DNA of 64,000 bases from Phragmitibacter flavus (GCF_005780165.1 NZ_VAUV01000001.1:186001-250000); one strand, 5' to 3'; shown: positions 7,888 to 18,090, counted from the first letter of the stretch. Notes: generated by a model from the sequence alone, not told the origin. Program-made: numbers and translations.

Positions 7888-10071
7888 ATGAACCACCGAA
7901 TTCCATCACCGGGCGAACGAAAAGGAGTGGTTGTCTTCGTCGTGGTCATTTTTCTCAGCGCTTTTCTCCTGTTCCAGATCCAGCCCGTGATCGCGAGGCT
8001 CATTCTCCCCTGGTATGGTGGCAGCTCTTCCGTTTGGAGCACCTGCATGCTCTTTTTTCAGGTCGGTTTGGTCATCGGTTATGCGTATGCCCACGTTCTC
8101 GCCACGGTCTTCAGGAACAGACGCTCTGTGCAAGTAGGCCTGCATCTCGTTTTGGTCGCCCTGGCCATTTTGATGCTTCCGATCACCCCGGATCAAGCAT
8201 TGAAACCAGACGCTTCCGATACCGAACCGGTGATCGACATCCTCAAGCTCCTTGCTCAAACCGTTGGCATCCCCTTCATGATTTTGGCTGCAAGCGGCCC
8301 CCTGCTGCAATCGTGGTTTAGCGAACTCTACCCAGGTCGTTCCCCCTTTCGCCTCTATGCGGTGTCGAACATCGGCAGCCTGCTCGCCCTGTTGACCTAT
8401 CCTTTCTTGTTTGAAGTCTATTTCCCCGTCTCGCAGCAATCCATGTTCTGGTCGGCCGGTTTCGTGACTTATGCCTTGGCCCTCGCTGTCGCCGCCAGCC
8501 TCTTCGCCCGGAATCGCATTAGTCCATCACCGGAAGCTTCGCAGGCGTCGTTTGAATCCGGGCCGGCCCAAAGGACCACCGCATTCCATCGCTTGCTGTG
8601 GATCAGCTTCAGCGCCTGTGGCTCCATCCTGCTGCTTGCCATCACCAGCCAGCTCGGAGAGGACGTCGCGGTGATTCCGTTCTTGTGGGTCGTTCCGCTG
8701 GCGCTCTACCTCCTGACTTTTGTGATCGCCTTTGATCACTCCCGCTGGTATTCCCGCAAGTTCGCGATCAGCGCTTCCGTGCTGGCTGTAGGACTCATGA
8801 TTGTCCAGATGAATGGCCACTACTCGCCAGCGGGAAGCTGGTCCATTCCATGGCAGGTCGTCACCTTCTGCGCCGCCCTGTTCTTCACCTGCCTCGTCTG
8901 CCACGGAGAGATCGTCCGGCTCAAACCTCCTGCGCGATTCCTCACCGAGTTCTACCTGCTCATTTCCGTGGGTGGAGCATTGGGCGGAGTTTTTGTCAGC
9001 CTGGTTGCCCCGCACATTTTCACCGGATATTGGGAACTGCATTTCGGGCTGGTGTTGCTCGCCTTCCTGATCACCCTTCAACTCATTCCCACACTGAAAA
9101 CCAGAGGGTCTATTGCCGCCGTATGGATCGTTGTTCTGGTCGGCATGATTTGGGGCCTGAACCGAAATGTTGTCCTATCCAAATCAGGCGTCATCGCCTC
9201 CTCGCGAGGATTTTTTGGCGTCCTCAATGTCAGGGAACAACAGATCCCCGGATCGCACACCTTCCGCAGTCTCTATCACGGGAAAACCATCCACGGACTC
9301 CAGTTCAAAACCCCCTCCCACGAAAAAATGGGAACCGCCTACTACCACTACCGCAGCGGAGTTGGACGTGCCTTCGAGTTTCTTCACCAACGTCAGGCCG
9401 GCGGCAGCGACAACAACAACAACAACAAGTCACTCCATGTCGGGCTCCTCGGCCTTGGCATCGGCACTCTCGCCACCTACGCCCAACCGGGGGACCGTTT
9501 CCGCTGCTACGAGATCAATCACGGCGTTGTCGATTTGGCGAGGTCACACTTCACCTACCTCAAAAATTCCCAAGGGGAGATCGATATCATTTTGGGCGAC
9601 GGTAGGATCTCCATGGAGCGAGAACTCCACGCCGGAAAAGCCAATCGTTACGACCTGCTCGTCATCGATGCTTTCAGCGGTCACGCTCCCCCGATCCACC
9701 TTCTAACCCAGGAAGCCTTAGAACTCTACTTTGCCCACCTCAAGGAGGACGGGATTCTCGCGCTGCACATCAGCAACGGCGAGATCGACTTTTCTGACCC
9801 CATTCGAAATCATGCGGCTCGTTCCGGCATGCAAGCCCTCCAGGTGATTCATCAACCTGAGGGCGGTATTCCCTCCATTTGGGCGCTCGTGACCAGGAAT
9901 GAAGACTTCGCGCAGCACCTGGATCAGTCGGGACAACTCACCCCTTGGGCCCGACCCAAACCCAAGAAGGTCGTCTGGACTGACGACTTCAACAGCCTTC
10001 TTCAAGCTCTTCGATACCGGGCCACTTCGCCCATAACCCGGTTCCATTTCCCACATTTTGCTCACCCATGA
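7888..10071 (+). CDS. Membrane protein fused to a spermidine-synthase-like domain (paralog 1)
   Basis: The N-terminal two thirds (about residues 1-480 of 727) consist of about 10 hydrophobic helices, beginning FLSAFLLFQIQPVIARLILP and including PWYGGSSSVWSTCMLFFQVG. The C-terminal part has a SAM-type Rossmann fold of the spermidine synthase family: GLLGLGIGTLATYA, CYEINHGVVDLA, LGDGRISME and LVIDAFSGHAPPIHLLT. The Asp-Pro pair typical of true aminopropyltransferases is replaced by Asp-Ala, so polyamine synthesis is doubtful. The frame opens at GTG 7747, but ATG 7888 directly precedes the first helix. A close paralog lies at 12095, with a TPR glycosyltransferase-like gene between them. The substrate is unknown. 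Confidence 0.8.
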   Translation: MNHRIPSPGERKGVVVFVVVIFLSAFLLFQIQPVIARLILPWYGGSSSVWSTCMLFFQVGLVIGYAYAHVLATVFRNRRSVQVGLHLVLVALAILMLPITPDQALKPDASDTEPVIDILKLLAQTVGIPFMILAASGPLLQSWFSELYPGRSPFRLYAVSNIGSLLALLTYPFLFEVYFPVSQQSMFWSAGFVTYALALAVAASLFARNRISPSPEASQASFESGPAQRTTAFHRLLWISFSACGSILLLAITSQLGEDVAVIPFLWVVPLALYLLTFVIAFDHSRWYSRKFAISASVLAVGLMIVQMNGHYSPAGSWSIPWQVVTFCAALFFTCLVCHGEIVRLKPPARFLTEFYLLISVGGALGGVFVSLVAPHIFTGYWELHFGLVLLAFLITLQLIPTLKTRGSIAAVWIVVLVGMIWGLNRNVVLSKSGVIASSRGFFGVLNVREQQIPGSHTFRSLYHGKTIHGLQFKTPSHEKMGTAYYHYRSGVGRAFEFLHQRQAGGSDNNNNNKSLHVGLLGLGIGTLATYAQPGDRFRCYEINHGVVDLARSHFTYLKNSQGEIDIILGDGRISMERELHAGKANRYDLLVIDAFSGHAPPIHLLTQEALELYFAHLKEDGILALHISNGEIDFSDPIRNHAARSGMQALQVIHQPEGGIPSIWALVTRNEDFAQHLDQSGQLTPWARPKPKKVVWTDDFNSLLQALRYRATSPITRFHFPHFAHP

Positions 10072-10199
10072 TTGACCTTCGCCGCGCACCTGATTTGTTC
10101 CGGTGAACCCGCGGTTTTCGGATGTCGGGTCTGCAGCCTTTACGCCGCTGCTCGCGCCTTCCGTGGATGCACCCGCATCCCCCTCGTGGAAATTGTCTC

Positions 10200-11954
10200 A
10201 TGAAAATCCCCCTCGCTCTCTCGGTCTCTGAAAGGCTCGCCAAGTGTCCAAGCTGGTTTCACGCAGTCGTTTTGTTCGCCTTGGTCTTTCTTGCTTTTGC
10301 CCCTTCGCTGACCTTCGATTTCATCAACTACGATGATCCATATTACATCATCGACAACCCCAACGTAAACACCGGGTTGAGTCTGGCCAACCTCCGATGG
10401 GCTTTTGGCACGCCGGGGGAAGTGAACCTCTGGAACCCGCTTACCACTCTCTCCCATCAACTCGTTGTCAGCCTCTTCGGACTCAATCCAGCCTGGCACC
10501 ACGCCGTGAATGGCTTATGTCATGCCCTTGCCGCGAGCCTCCTCTTCCTGCTTGCCGTAAAACTGACAAAGTCCCTCCCCTGGAGCTACTTCATCGCCCT
10601 TCTTTGGGCGATCCATCCCCAAAAGATTCAATCGGTGGCCTGGATCACTGAGCGCAAAGATGTTCTTTCGGGTGCCCTCTTCTTCGCCAGCATCCTGTGT
10701 TTCGCCGAGTGGCATTCCCGCACAAAAAAACGTCCCGCGCTCTATGTCGCCAGCCTCCTGCTTTTCATTGCCGCCGCCATGGCGAAACCGAGCGTGCTCC
10801 CTCTGCCATTGGTTTTGCTCGTCCTGTTTGCCCTCAAACCCGGACAGATCATTTCCTCAGCCCTGTCCTCCCTTCGTCAACTTGGCCCCTTTTTCGCCGC
10901 CGCCGTAGCCCTTGCCGCCATCGTCGTCTTTTTCCAATCCCACGGCACCCTCAGTGACGTCGGAGGCGACGACAGCCTCTTCGAGCGGCTCCGACAGATG
11001 ATTTTCGGCTACGTCTTTTACCTCTTGCGCTTTGCCTTCCCCATTCCGTCCCAATTTTTTTTTACCCCTCCTCTTTCCCATCTTCCCCTCGTCCTCGCCA
11101 TCGTCGGACTCGGTCTTTTCCTCATCGCAGTGATCTGGCTCGGAAGACGGGAGAAACTCATTCCTGTCGGTGCGCTCATTTACACCCTGCTATGGCTGCC
11201 CATTTCAGGAATCATCCCGATCAGCCACTACTTTGCTGCCGACCGCTACAGCTACCTCCCGCAGATTGGCATCATCATCATCGTGATCGGTCTGGCCAGA
11301 CGTTTATCCTCACTTTCTTCAAAATCTCTCCTTCTTCCAATCGCGCTTGGTTCGCTCGTTGCCGGTTATCTCGTGCTTTTGCAACAGCAACTGCCGATCT
11401 GGAAGAACAGCGAAACTCTTTTCGCCCATGAGATGCGCGTGAACCCCAGGGAAGCTCTCGCCGATATTCACTATGGCGAGGCATTCTGGAACAATGATCC
11501 AGCCAAAGCCCTTGTCCATTTTGAACTGGCCCACCAAAAAGCCCCTCACGAAGGCCTGCCGCTCAGCAAAATGGGCGTGACGCAACTTCGTCTGAACCAA
11601 CCGGAACAAGCCCTTGAGAGTTTCCAGGCGGCCACGCGGGCCGCCAATCCTGTTGTGGAAACATGGACTCAACTTCTCCTTCTCCAGGTCGATCTGAAAC
11701 GCTACTCCGAGGCCGAAGCAACCGTCAACGATGGGCTGCAACGCTTCCCCAATCAATGGCCCATGTTGATGAACGCCGGCAACTTCCATCTGCTCGTTAA
11801 AAAAGATCCCCACCAGGCGCTTCCGCTTTTTCTCAAGGCCCATGAGATCAGTCCTTCCAACGCCGACAGCATCCGGGCCTGTGCCCGCTGTTACCTCATT
11901 CTGGGAGATCAACCATCTGCCGCGCGCTTTGAACGACTTCTACAACTTCGATGA
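10200..11954 (+). CDS. TMTC/GT-C-like membrane protein with C-terminal TPR repeats
   Basis: This protein of about 584 aa resembles bacterial relatives of the TMTC/O-mannosyltransferase (GT-C) group. About 10 membrane helices cover residues 15-400. The first extracytoplasmic loop carries the acidic pair FINYDDPYYI, and WNPLTTLSHQLV and HPQKIQSVAWITERKDVLSG are also typical. Residues 415-584 form TPR-like helical pairs (ADIHYGEAFWNNDPAKALVH, LRLNQPEQALESFQAAT). Such proteins transfer lipid-linked sugars to proteins at the outer face of the membrane; that role here is inferred. The frame opens upstream at 10122. ATG 10200 follows a GTGGA that may act as a ribosome site and precedes the first helix. 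It is flanked by two paralogous membrane/spermidine-synthase fusions. Confidence 0.75.
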   Translation: MKIPLALSVSERLAKCPSWFHAVVLFALVFLAFAPSLTFDFINYDDPYYIIDNPNVNTGLSLANLRWAFGTPGEVNLWNPLTTLSHQLVVSLFGLNPAWHHAVNGLCHALAASLLFLLAVKLTKSLPWSYFIALLWAIHPQKIQSVAWITERKDVLSGALFFASILCFAEWHSRTKKRPALYVASLLLFIAAAMAKPSVLPLPLVLLVLFALKPGQIISSALSSLRQLGPFFAAAVALAAIVVFFQSHGTLSDVGGDDSLFERLRQMIFGYVFYLLRFAFPIPSQFFFTPPLSHLPLVLAIVGLGLFLIAVIWLGRREKLIPVGALIYTLLWLPISGIIPISHYFAADRYSYLPQIGIIIIVIGLARRLSSLSSKSLLLPIALGSLVAGYLVLLQQQLPIWKNSETLFAHEMRVNPREALADIHYGEAFWNNDPAKALVHFELAHQKAPHEGLPLSKMGVTQLRLNQPEQALESFQAATRAANPVVETWTQLLLLQVDLKRYSEAEATVNDGLQRFPNQWPMLMNAGNFHLLVKKDPHQALPLFLKAHEISPSNADSIRACARCYLILGDQPSAARFERLLQLR

Positions 11955-12094
11955 AGTTTTCCTCTTGTCTGTGAAGCCCCGCACTTTTCGCTTTTCTTGT
12001 CGGTTCATTCGCAAGATGTTCCGAATCTCAGTCGAACATCTCGACCCCTAGGTTTGCACCCGCCTGGACGAGTTACCCCCACCCCATTACCCCC

Positions 12095-14293
12095 ATGACC
12101 TATCCTTTTCATCAGCAAGCACCTTTGGCCGAACCCGTCAAAATGACGACTTTCATCCTTTCGGTTTTTTCTAGCGCGTTTCTGCTCTTTCAGGTTCAAC
12201 CAATCATCGCCCGTTTTATCCTGCCCTGGTATGGCGGCAGTTCTTCGGTCTGGAGCGCCTGCATGCTGTTCTTTCAACTGGGTTTGGTCGTTGGTTATGC
12301 CTACGCTCACCTCATCGTCACCGTTTTTCGCGACCGCCGTGTCCTTCAAATCGGGATTCATTTCGCGCTGTTGTTTCTTGCAGTCATCACCCTGCCCATC
12401 ACGCCCGATCCCTCGATGAAGCCGGGCGCTGAAGAAACTCTCCCCCTCCTCGGAATCATCAGGCTTCTGGTTCAAACCGTCGGCATCCCCTACGTGATTC
12501 TCGCTGCCAGCGGTCCTCTCGTGCAGCATTGGTTCAGCAGGGTCTATCCGGACCGTTCGCCCTTCCGGCTCTATGCAGTCTCCAATGTCGGCAGTCTGCT
12601 CGCCCTGCTTAGCTACCCATTTCTTTTTGAAGTCTACCTGACCGTTTCCAGACAATCCATGCTCTGGTCTCTCGGCTTTGTCGTTTATGCGCTTGTCCTA
12701 GGTGTGGCGGGTTTTGTTTATTTGCAGGCAGGAGCGATGGTCAACACCACCAATTCCGAATCCCCCGATCCAATTTCTGAGAAACGAGACATCGCTCCCG
12801 GTTTCACTCATTATCTCCGTTGGATTCTTTTCAGCGCGTGTGGTTCCATCCTGCTTCTCGCAGTAACCAACCAGATTTGTCAGGACGTGGCCGTGGTTCC
12901 TTTTCTGTGGATTCTGCCGCTCGCCCTCTACCTGCTTTCCTTCATCATCGCCTTTGATCGGGCACGCTGGTATTTCCGTCCCATTGCCGTTCCCGCATTG
13001 GCAGTTTCGGTGGGCTTGGTCATCATTCTATTGAACAGATTCTTCGAATCGGTCCACTGGCCCATGGTCGGGCAGATCGTGATCTTCTGCAGCGCCCTGT
13101 TTTTCTCCTGTCTGGTTTGTCATGGGGAAATCGTCCGCATCAAACCCACCTCCAGGTTTCTCACCCAGTTCTATCTCGCCATTTCGGTGGGTGGAGCTTT
13201 GGGAGGAATTTTTGTCAATCTGGTCGCACCCCACCTTTTCGACTCTTATTACGAGCTGCACATTGGCATCCTGCTTCTGGCGACCTTGTTGACGTGGCAG
13301 GTTCTCCCCCAATTCATTTCGTCGTGTCGCCGCTCTCAAGGTCAATCGGGGACGGAGACCAGTGCTCCCAGCAGGCTGGCGTTGGCGGCGGTGGCGGGCA
13401 TACTCTGGTGCGGCGCGATGGGTTTCGCTGTCTTCGGCCTCCACACCCACATTCAGAATGACAAGGAGGGCGTGACTTTTTCTTCGCGCGGATTTTTTGG
13501 GGTCCTTAAGGTGAAAGAGTCCCGGGCATTGACGGGACAGACCTATCACACGCTGATCCATGGGCAGATTCATCACGGGATGCAATTTGAAGATCTTGGG
13601 CTCAGCAAGATCCCCACCTCCTACTTTGCCAGGCAATCGGGGATTGGCAGCACCTTCGAGTTCATCCCACAACGATTCGATGGAAACAACGAGCCACTTC
13701 ATGTGGGCGTGATCGGTCTGGGCGTGGGAACCCTCGCGGCTTATGCCAGGCCGGGAGACCGCTTTCGATTTTATGAAATCAACCCGCAGGTCATTGAAGT
13801 CGCCCACTCCCATTTCACTTACTTAAAAGACTGCCAGGGTGAGGTGGTGAATGTCCTGGGCGACGGCCGCATTTCACTGGAACAGGAGCTGGTGCAAAGC
13901 TCGGGATCGGGCAATGCTTTTGACATCCTTATCATTGATGCGTTTTCTGGTGACTCCATCCCCATGCATCTCCTGACGGCGGAGGCCTTCGACCTCTATC
14001 TCAGACACATGAAGGAGGATGGAGTCCTTGCCTTTCACATCACCAACAAACACGTCGATCTTTCCGACCCTTTGCGAAAACACGCGGGGCGATACCGCTG
14101 GGGCAGCATGAGACTTGGATCGAATCCCGAGAATGGCATTGGCTCTGCCGCCGAGTGGGTGATCATCACACGCAATTACCCGCTTATTGACAGGTTTTTT
14201 CAGAATGATCGGATTTACCACTGGAAACACGAGAAGCCGAGGGACATTTTATGGACCGATAACTTTGGTAATGTTTTTAAGGTCCTCAAGTAG
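12095..14293 (+). CDS. Membrane protein fused to a spermidine-synthase-like domain (paralog 2)
   Basis: A 732-aa paralog of the protein at 7888-10071, with the same architecture and long shared stretches (SAFLLFQVQPIIARFILPWY; AVSNVGSLLALLSYPFLFEV). The C-terminal Rossmann domain has GVIGLGVGTLAAYA, FYEINPQVIEVA, LGDGRISLE and LIIDAFSGDSIPMHLLT. As in paralog 1, the catalytic Asp-Pro of authentic spermidine synthases is Asp-Ala. The ATG at 12095 or the one at 12143, just before the first helix, could be the start. The duplication around a TMTC-like gene suggests paired functions, perhaps modification of a membrane-associated substrate. That is inference only. Confidence 0.8.
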   Translation: MTYPFHQQAPLAEPVKMTTFILSVFSSAFLLFQVQPIIARFILPWYGGSSSVWSACMLFFQLGLVVGYAYAHLIVTVFRDRRVLQIGIHFALLFLAVITLPITPDPSMKPGAEETLPLLGIIRLLVQTVGIPYVILAASGPLVQHWFSRVYPDRSPFRLYAVSNVGSLLALLSYPFLFEVYLTVSRQSMLWSLGFVVYALVLGVAGFVYLQAGAMVNTTNSESPDPISEKRDIAPGFTHYLRWILFSACGSILLLAVTNQICQDVAVVPFLWILPLALYLLSFIIAFDRARWYFRPIAVPALAVSVGLVIILLNRFFESVHWPMVGQIVIFCSALFFSCLVCHGEIVRIKPTSRFLTQFYLAISVGGALGGIFVNLVAPHLFDSYYELHIGILLLATLLTWQVLPQFISSCRRSQGQSGTETSAPSRLALAAVAGILWCGAMGFAVFGLHTHIQNDKEGVTFSSRGFFGVLKVKESRALTGQTYHTLIHGQIHHGMQFEDLGLSKIPTSYFARQSGIGSTFEFIPQRFDGNNEPLHVGVIGLGVGTLAAYARPGDRFRFYEINPQVIEVAHSHFTYLKDCQGEVVNVLGDGRISLEQELVQSSGSGNAFDILIIDAFSGDSIPMHLLTAEAFDLYLRHMKEDGVLAFHITNKHVDLSDPLRKHAGRYRWGSMRLGSNPENGIGSAAEWVIITRNYPLIDRFFQNDRIYHWKHEKPRDILWTDNFGNVFKVLK

Positions 14294-15248
14294 CTGCAGC
14301 CGCATTCGGGCGTGAATGGAGTGCATGGAGTGCAATCGATCACAAAGATTTTTCGCCCGCTCTTTGCAGCCTATTTTCAAAACCCCAATTCCCAGGTCAT
14401 CCGCCTCGGGTCTCGTTACCATCGGAAGGACGGGGCCGCTCGATCGGTGGGGAGTGGTCGCTTCGACGATCTGGCATACCCAGTGGGTAACATAGATTCG
14501 GGAAGCATCATGATTCTTCAGCCAGGATGCCCACAGGCATCAACTTAAGGGCAGCACCTTCATCACGGTGGCCGATGAAAATTGGAAGCACGAGCACGAG
14601 CGCGCGTGCTCTGATCAGACGCACCCTCCAGCACGCAGAGGCGCTTGCGCTCTCCAAACGAAAACCCATCGACCCGTCAACCCACCCGGCACGACGTTGC
14701 GTCGATACCAATGAGCATGCAGCCTGCCGGACGGCATGATCAAAATGGCGGCGTTACTCCTAAAACGATCTCCTGCTGAAGCCCATTTTTCAACACGCCG
14801 AAAATCCCCCTGCATTGAGAAAAGCAGCAACACGAGGGTTTTCTACGTTTCGCGCCACGCCTGAATTTCGCTTTTGTCCATATTCCAATAAGAGGAAGGA
14901 TCTGATGATCAAGATTCCCCTACCAGCATGCTCACGCTTGACTTGAGATGAAGCTAGTTCGGTTTGCTTCATTCAACGGATTGCATTCTCATGGCCAACC
15001 AGGTCGCGCTGAGACAAGCCAAAGGTTGAGCAACAAGATAGGCCACCACCAATGCTATTGGCGCTCGGCACAGGGCCCGTTTTGCATGAAGTGAGGTTGA
15101 GTCGCCCAAGCTCCTCCAAATCTTTCCGCAACATTGATCAATGATGCTTCCAGAAGTGTTGTGACATGAGTCAATCAAGGTCCAAAAATTCCATCGACTA
15201 CCTTGCATCCACGCCGACTTTCTCACACTCGGCGCGCGTTCGGGTTCT
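14294..15248. other. Long intergenic stretch without a supported gene
   Basis: About 950 bases. Short open frames exist on both strands (for example 14312-14548 and 14508-14711) but have no recognisable motif or clear ribosome site and overlap each other. Near 14320 there is a short tandem GGAGTGCAT. I see no RNA gene or insertion sequence. It may hold the decayed remains of a gene. Confidence 0.5.
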
Positions 15249-15284
15249 GAAAAAAAAAGCTCCCCGCAGTTAATGCGGGAAGCT
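15249..15284 (-). terminator. Rho-independent terminator of the PEP-CTERM gene
   Basis: Read on the minus strand, AGCTTCCCGC and GCGGGGAGCT pair with one G-U wobble around a 7-base loop. A run of eight or more T residues follows (A-run at 15249-15257 on the plus strand). It lies about 40 bases past the stop of the gene at 15325-16266. Confidence 0.85.
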
Positions 15285-15324
15285 TTCAGAAGTGAAATGA
15301 ATGACTAACTGGACCATCCTTTGA

Positions 15325-16266
15325 TTAGCGACGGCGGCGGAAGAAAAACAAGCCCATGCCGGCGGTCAGGACCAACAGAGCAGATGAAGGCTCAGGAACT
15401 GGAGGAGGAGGACCGAAGATTGATGAACCCTCAAAGACCACACCTGACCCGAGCTTGATGTGACTCGCATAAACCTGACCTCTGAAGTCGACATCACCAA
15501 TGATGGTCGTCCAGTCAGCCGATCCAGTCGTGGATTTACGGTTGATGATCACCCCCTCAAAAATAGCAAAGTCGTTTTTGTGAAGGTCGAAATCGTTGTC
15601 ACCCATCGAGAGCCAGATCACATTTCTCCGATCGATGTTGTTCAGGATTACCGGTGCCCCGTCCTCCCAAAGGGCGTCACCATTCACCCGGATGATCACA
15701 GTATCGGACAGGCCGTTGTTGACCCCTGTCCGACCATTGATGGTAATTTTATCATTCACGCCGCTCATGGTAATACCGGTGAAATCCAACACGGACAGAT
15801 GCGAGGTCGTGTTGTAAGTCAGGGCAGTGGTGCGATTCCCAAAACTTTGCGTTGAAGAGAGCGCGGTCAGTTGATTGATGTAAGTGATGAGTTGACTGTT
15901 GACCAAATCCAACTCGGCATTGGTAGCAGCATTGGAAGTGGTCACATGGCCTGGCTGGTAGGCTGGGTTAAACTCATTAGGTTTGTAGAGTGAAGTATGC
16001 CTACGAAGTTCTCCATCAATTTCGAAGTCACTATCTGCGTAGATCCAAGAATTTCTCCCAAATCCCATCAACCCATCGAAACTCATTTCACTCACAAAAT
16101 CCGCGTAAGTGGTGTTGCTGTCGTTTGGACTGCTCGCCGGTCCGTTAAAAAGGAAAAAATCGTAAGAGGCGGCTTCTAGACCTAGGGCCTGACCCTTTAG
16201 ATTGGTCGCGAAGAATGAGAACGAGAGCGTAAGGCAAGATACCGCCAGGATGGTATTGAATCTCAT
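15325..16266 (-). CDS. PEP-CTERM secreted protein, choice-of-anchor A-like
   Basis: This 313-aa exported protein carries an N-terminal signal peptide (RFNTILAVSCLTLSFSFFA) and a C-terminal PEP-CTERM sorting signal: VPEPSSALLVLTAGMGLFFF followed by an Arg cluster. The middle is beta-rich and Asn/Thr-rich; DTVIIRVNGDALW to NVIWLSMGDN and IIGDVDFRGQVYASHI resemble choice-of-anchor A domains. PEP-CTERM proteins are thought to be processed by an exosortase and routed to the surface or extracellular matrix. No exosortase gene is in the window. It stands alone with its own terminator. Confidence 0.85.
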   Translation of the reverse strand: MRFNTILAVSCLTLSFSFFATNLKGQALGLEAASYDFFLFNGPASSPNDSNTTYADFVSEMSFDGLMGFGRNSWIYADSDFEIDGELRRHTSLYKPNEFNPAYQPGHVTTSNAATNAELDLVNSQLITYINQLTALSSTQSFGNRTTALTYNTTSHLSVLDFTGITMSGVNDKITINGRTGVNNGLSDTVIIRVNGDALWEDGAPVILNNIDRRNVIWLSMGDNDFDLHKNDFAIFEGVIINRKSTTGSADWTTIIGDVDFRGQVYASHIKLGSGVVFEGSSIFGPPPPVPEPSSALLVLTAGMGLFFFRRRR

Positions 16267-17444
16267 GATTGAGCTATCAGTTGAGGGTTTGAACGGGGAT
16301 TTTCTGACAACTGCAAACTACACAGTCTTTCGACAAATCGCTCAAGTTAATCAACGGTCAACATCAAATTTTTAAAAATCATCTGTGTCTGCGTATTGAT
16401 GAGGCACACACCCAAAAAGAATTTCGAGTTATGATGGGTTGGCGGATGCCATAATGGACATGGTTGCGACCGAGTTATAAATTAGTGCAGCTAATGCAAT
16501 GATTCATTTATTGCTCGGCTTTTTCCCAAGGGTGCGCCGGACACATAACTTCCGTGGTTATGGCTTGCTCACCTTATCAACGTATTCCCAGTATAAGGGC
16601 ACCTTATCCCAAAATCGCCCGACGGACTCGCTAACGGCCTCTGATGCGGGGGAGACTGCGATGCATCTCGTCGACTTAAGAAGCGGTAATCGTCCTCGAT
16701 TTTCTCAGCCTTCTCTCTATTTTTTTGCAATTCTATAAGATGAACTACTGCATGATGACGCATCGGCATCAACGCGTCAGTCGATTCTGCAACTGACTCA
16801 TCCCCTCCACCAATTTCGATTCCGGTGTCTCGGTGAAAAGAAGTTCATGAGTTAGGGTGAAATTGTGTTGGGGAGGGTGATCTGAACTTCACGTTTGAAT
16901 ACCATGGAGCAGCTCGAACGGGCGCGACCGATTCCGAAACTTTGGTGCGATGAAACTTGGAAGGGAGCGACAGTAACTTGTGAACTACATCGATTCAAAG
17001 ATCACGATCGTGCTGAGTCGCAGTCATGCTGATTGCAGCTCTGCGCGTAGCGCTGTGGACTGCGGCGACCTGTCGCCGCTTTTCCCAAACCGGCCTGCCG
17101 GTTTGTTCCAGCCGTGGGCGCAAGTCGCAATACCTTCTCCCGACAGCCCGTAACGCAATGGGCGCAGCAGGCTGCGGCCCCCAAAGCGGCGACAAGTCTC
17201 CGCACTCCACAACGACTGCGTCGTGGAATAAGCAGTCTTGTCGCCCCACTTCGGATTCACGGTTGAATGAATCGAATTGCGGAGGAACCCAACAGAGACG
17301 CGAATCTCCCTGCTCCTAATTTCTCCTAGTCGACCGTCATTCCAAAACAGGCGCGCAACAGACTCTCAGCGCTGATCTCGCGGCTGCGATGATCAGTGAG
17401 CGGGTGCAGACCGGCGGCAACCCGGCAAGATCGCCTTGCTTCAT
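16267..17444. other. Intergenic stretch; upstream region of the PEP-CTERM gene plus a palindromic element
   Basis: About 1.2 kb between the PEP-CTERM gene start and the pgsA stop. The first 200 bases are AT-rich and probably hold the PEP-CTERM promoter, but no clear sigma site was identified. A long inverted repeat sits at 17049-17224. Short open frames at 16499-16738 and around 17000-17300 lie in unrelated or repeat sequence, and I do not support them as genes. Confidence 0.5.
17049..17224. repeat. Long imperfect inverted repeat with internal palindromes
   Basis: The left arm near GCTGTGGACTGCGGCGACCT and the right arm near GGCGACAAGTCTCCGCACTC are inverted copies about 120 bases apart. Inside are short perfect palindromes such as GCGGCGACCTGTCGCCGC (17062-17079) and AACCGGCCTGCCGGTT. 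It looks like a REPIN or MITE-type non-autonomous element. No transposase is nearby. Confidence 0.7.
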
Positions 17445-18026
17445 TCAGGCGTCAGAAAACAGTTTGCGGTTCTTCCAGAAATAACTGATCCCCGAAAGAA
17501 TCGTCAGTGCTGTCATGACCACGATGCAAAAATTACCGAAGATGCCCGGCGAAAGCGGCTTCCAGGTGAACAACGGCGCCACCCAGCTGAACATCGGCTC
17601 GGCGCTTGCCGCGAACAGCAGAAAATAGATCACCGTGATGACCTGCCAGACGAGCTTGTGTTTTCCGAGTTTTTCCGCCGCCAGCACCACTCCCTGCTGC
17701 GAGGCGATCTGCCGAATGCCGGTGACAAAAAATTCGCGCGCCAGAATCGCGATCACAATCCACTCCGCAAGATGATTCATCATGGCCAGGATAATCAAAG
17801 CCGCAGTCATGAGAATTTTGTCTGCCAATGGATCCATCAACTTGCCAAAGTTGGTCACCAAATTGTATTTGCGGGCGATTTGCCCATCCAGCAAATCGGT
17901 GATCGATGCGACCGAAAACACCAGGAGCGCCCAAGACAGGTGATTGGTAAAGACCACCTCCATCAGCACGACAAACACCGCTGTGAGAGCGAGGCGGGCA
18001 ACGGTGAGTTTATTAGGAAGATTCAT
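17445..18026 (-). CDS. pgsA: CDP-diacylglycerol-glycerol-3-phosphate 3-phosphatidyltransferase
   Basis: PgsA makes phosphatidylglycerophosphate, the committed step to phosphatidylglycerol and cardiolipin, in the inner membrane. The 193-aa protein starts MNLPNKLTVARLALT, typical of the family. It carries the complete CDP-alcohol phosphotransferase signature in DLLDGQIARK through GKLMDPLADK (DGxxARx8Gx3Dx3D). Several hydrophobic helices follow. The length is normal (180-200 aa). moaE lies 64 bp upstream on the same strand. Confidence 0.93.
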   Translation of the reverse strand: MNLPNKLTVARLALTAVFVVLMEVVFTNHLSWALLVFSVASITDLLDGQIARKYNLVTNFGKLMDPLADKILMTAALIILAMMNHLAEWIVIAILAREFFVTGIRQIASQQGVVLAAEKLGKHKLVWQVITVIYFLLFAASAEPMFSWVAPLFTWKPLSPGIFGNFCIVVMTALTILSGISYFWKNRKLFSDA

Positions 18027-18090
18027 GCGCAGGCGCAGAAGATGAGCGGGGGCAGGTTGTTGTTAGACGCTGCGGCAAGCGCCTGTCAAA

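Noticed and set aside
14312-15226. Several small open frames in the 14.3-15.2 kb gap
   Set aside because: They overlap each other on both strands, lack ribosome sites and show no recognisable motif.
16499-17319. Small open frames around the 17-kb repeat
   Set aside because: They lie in or across repeat sequence with no motif.
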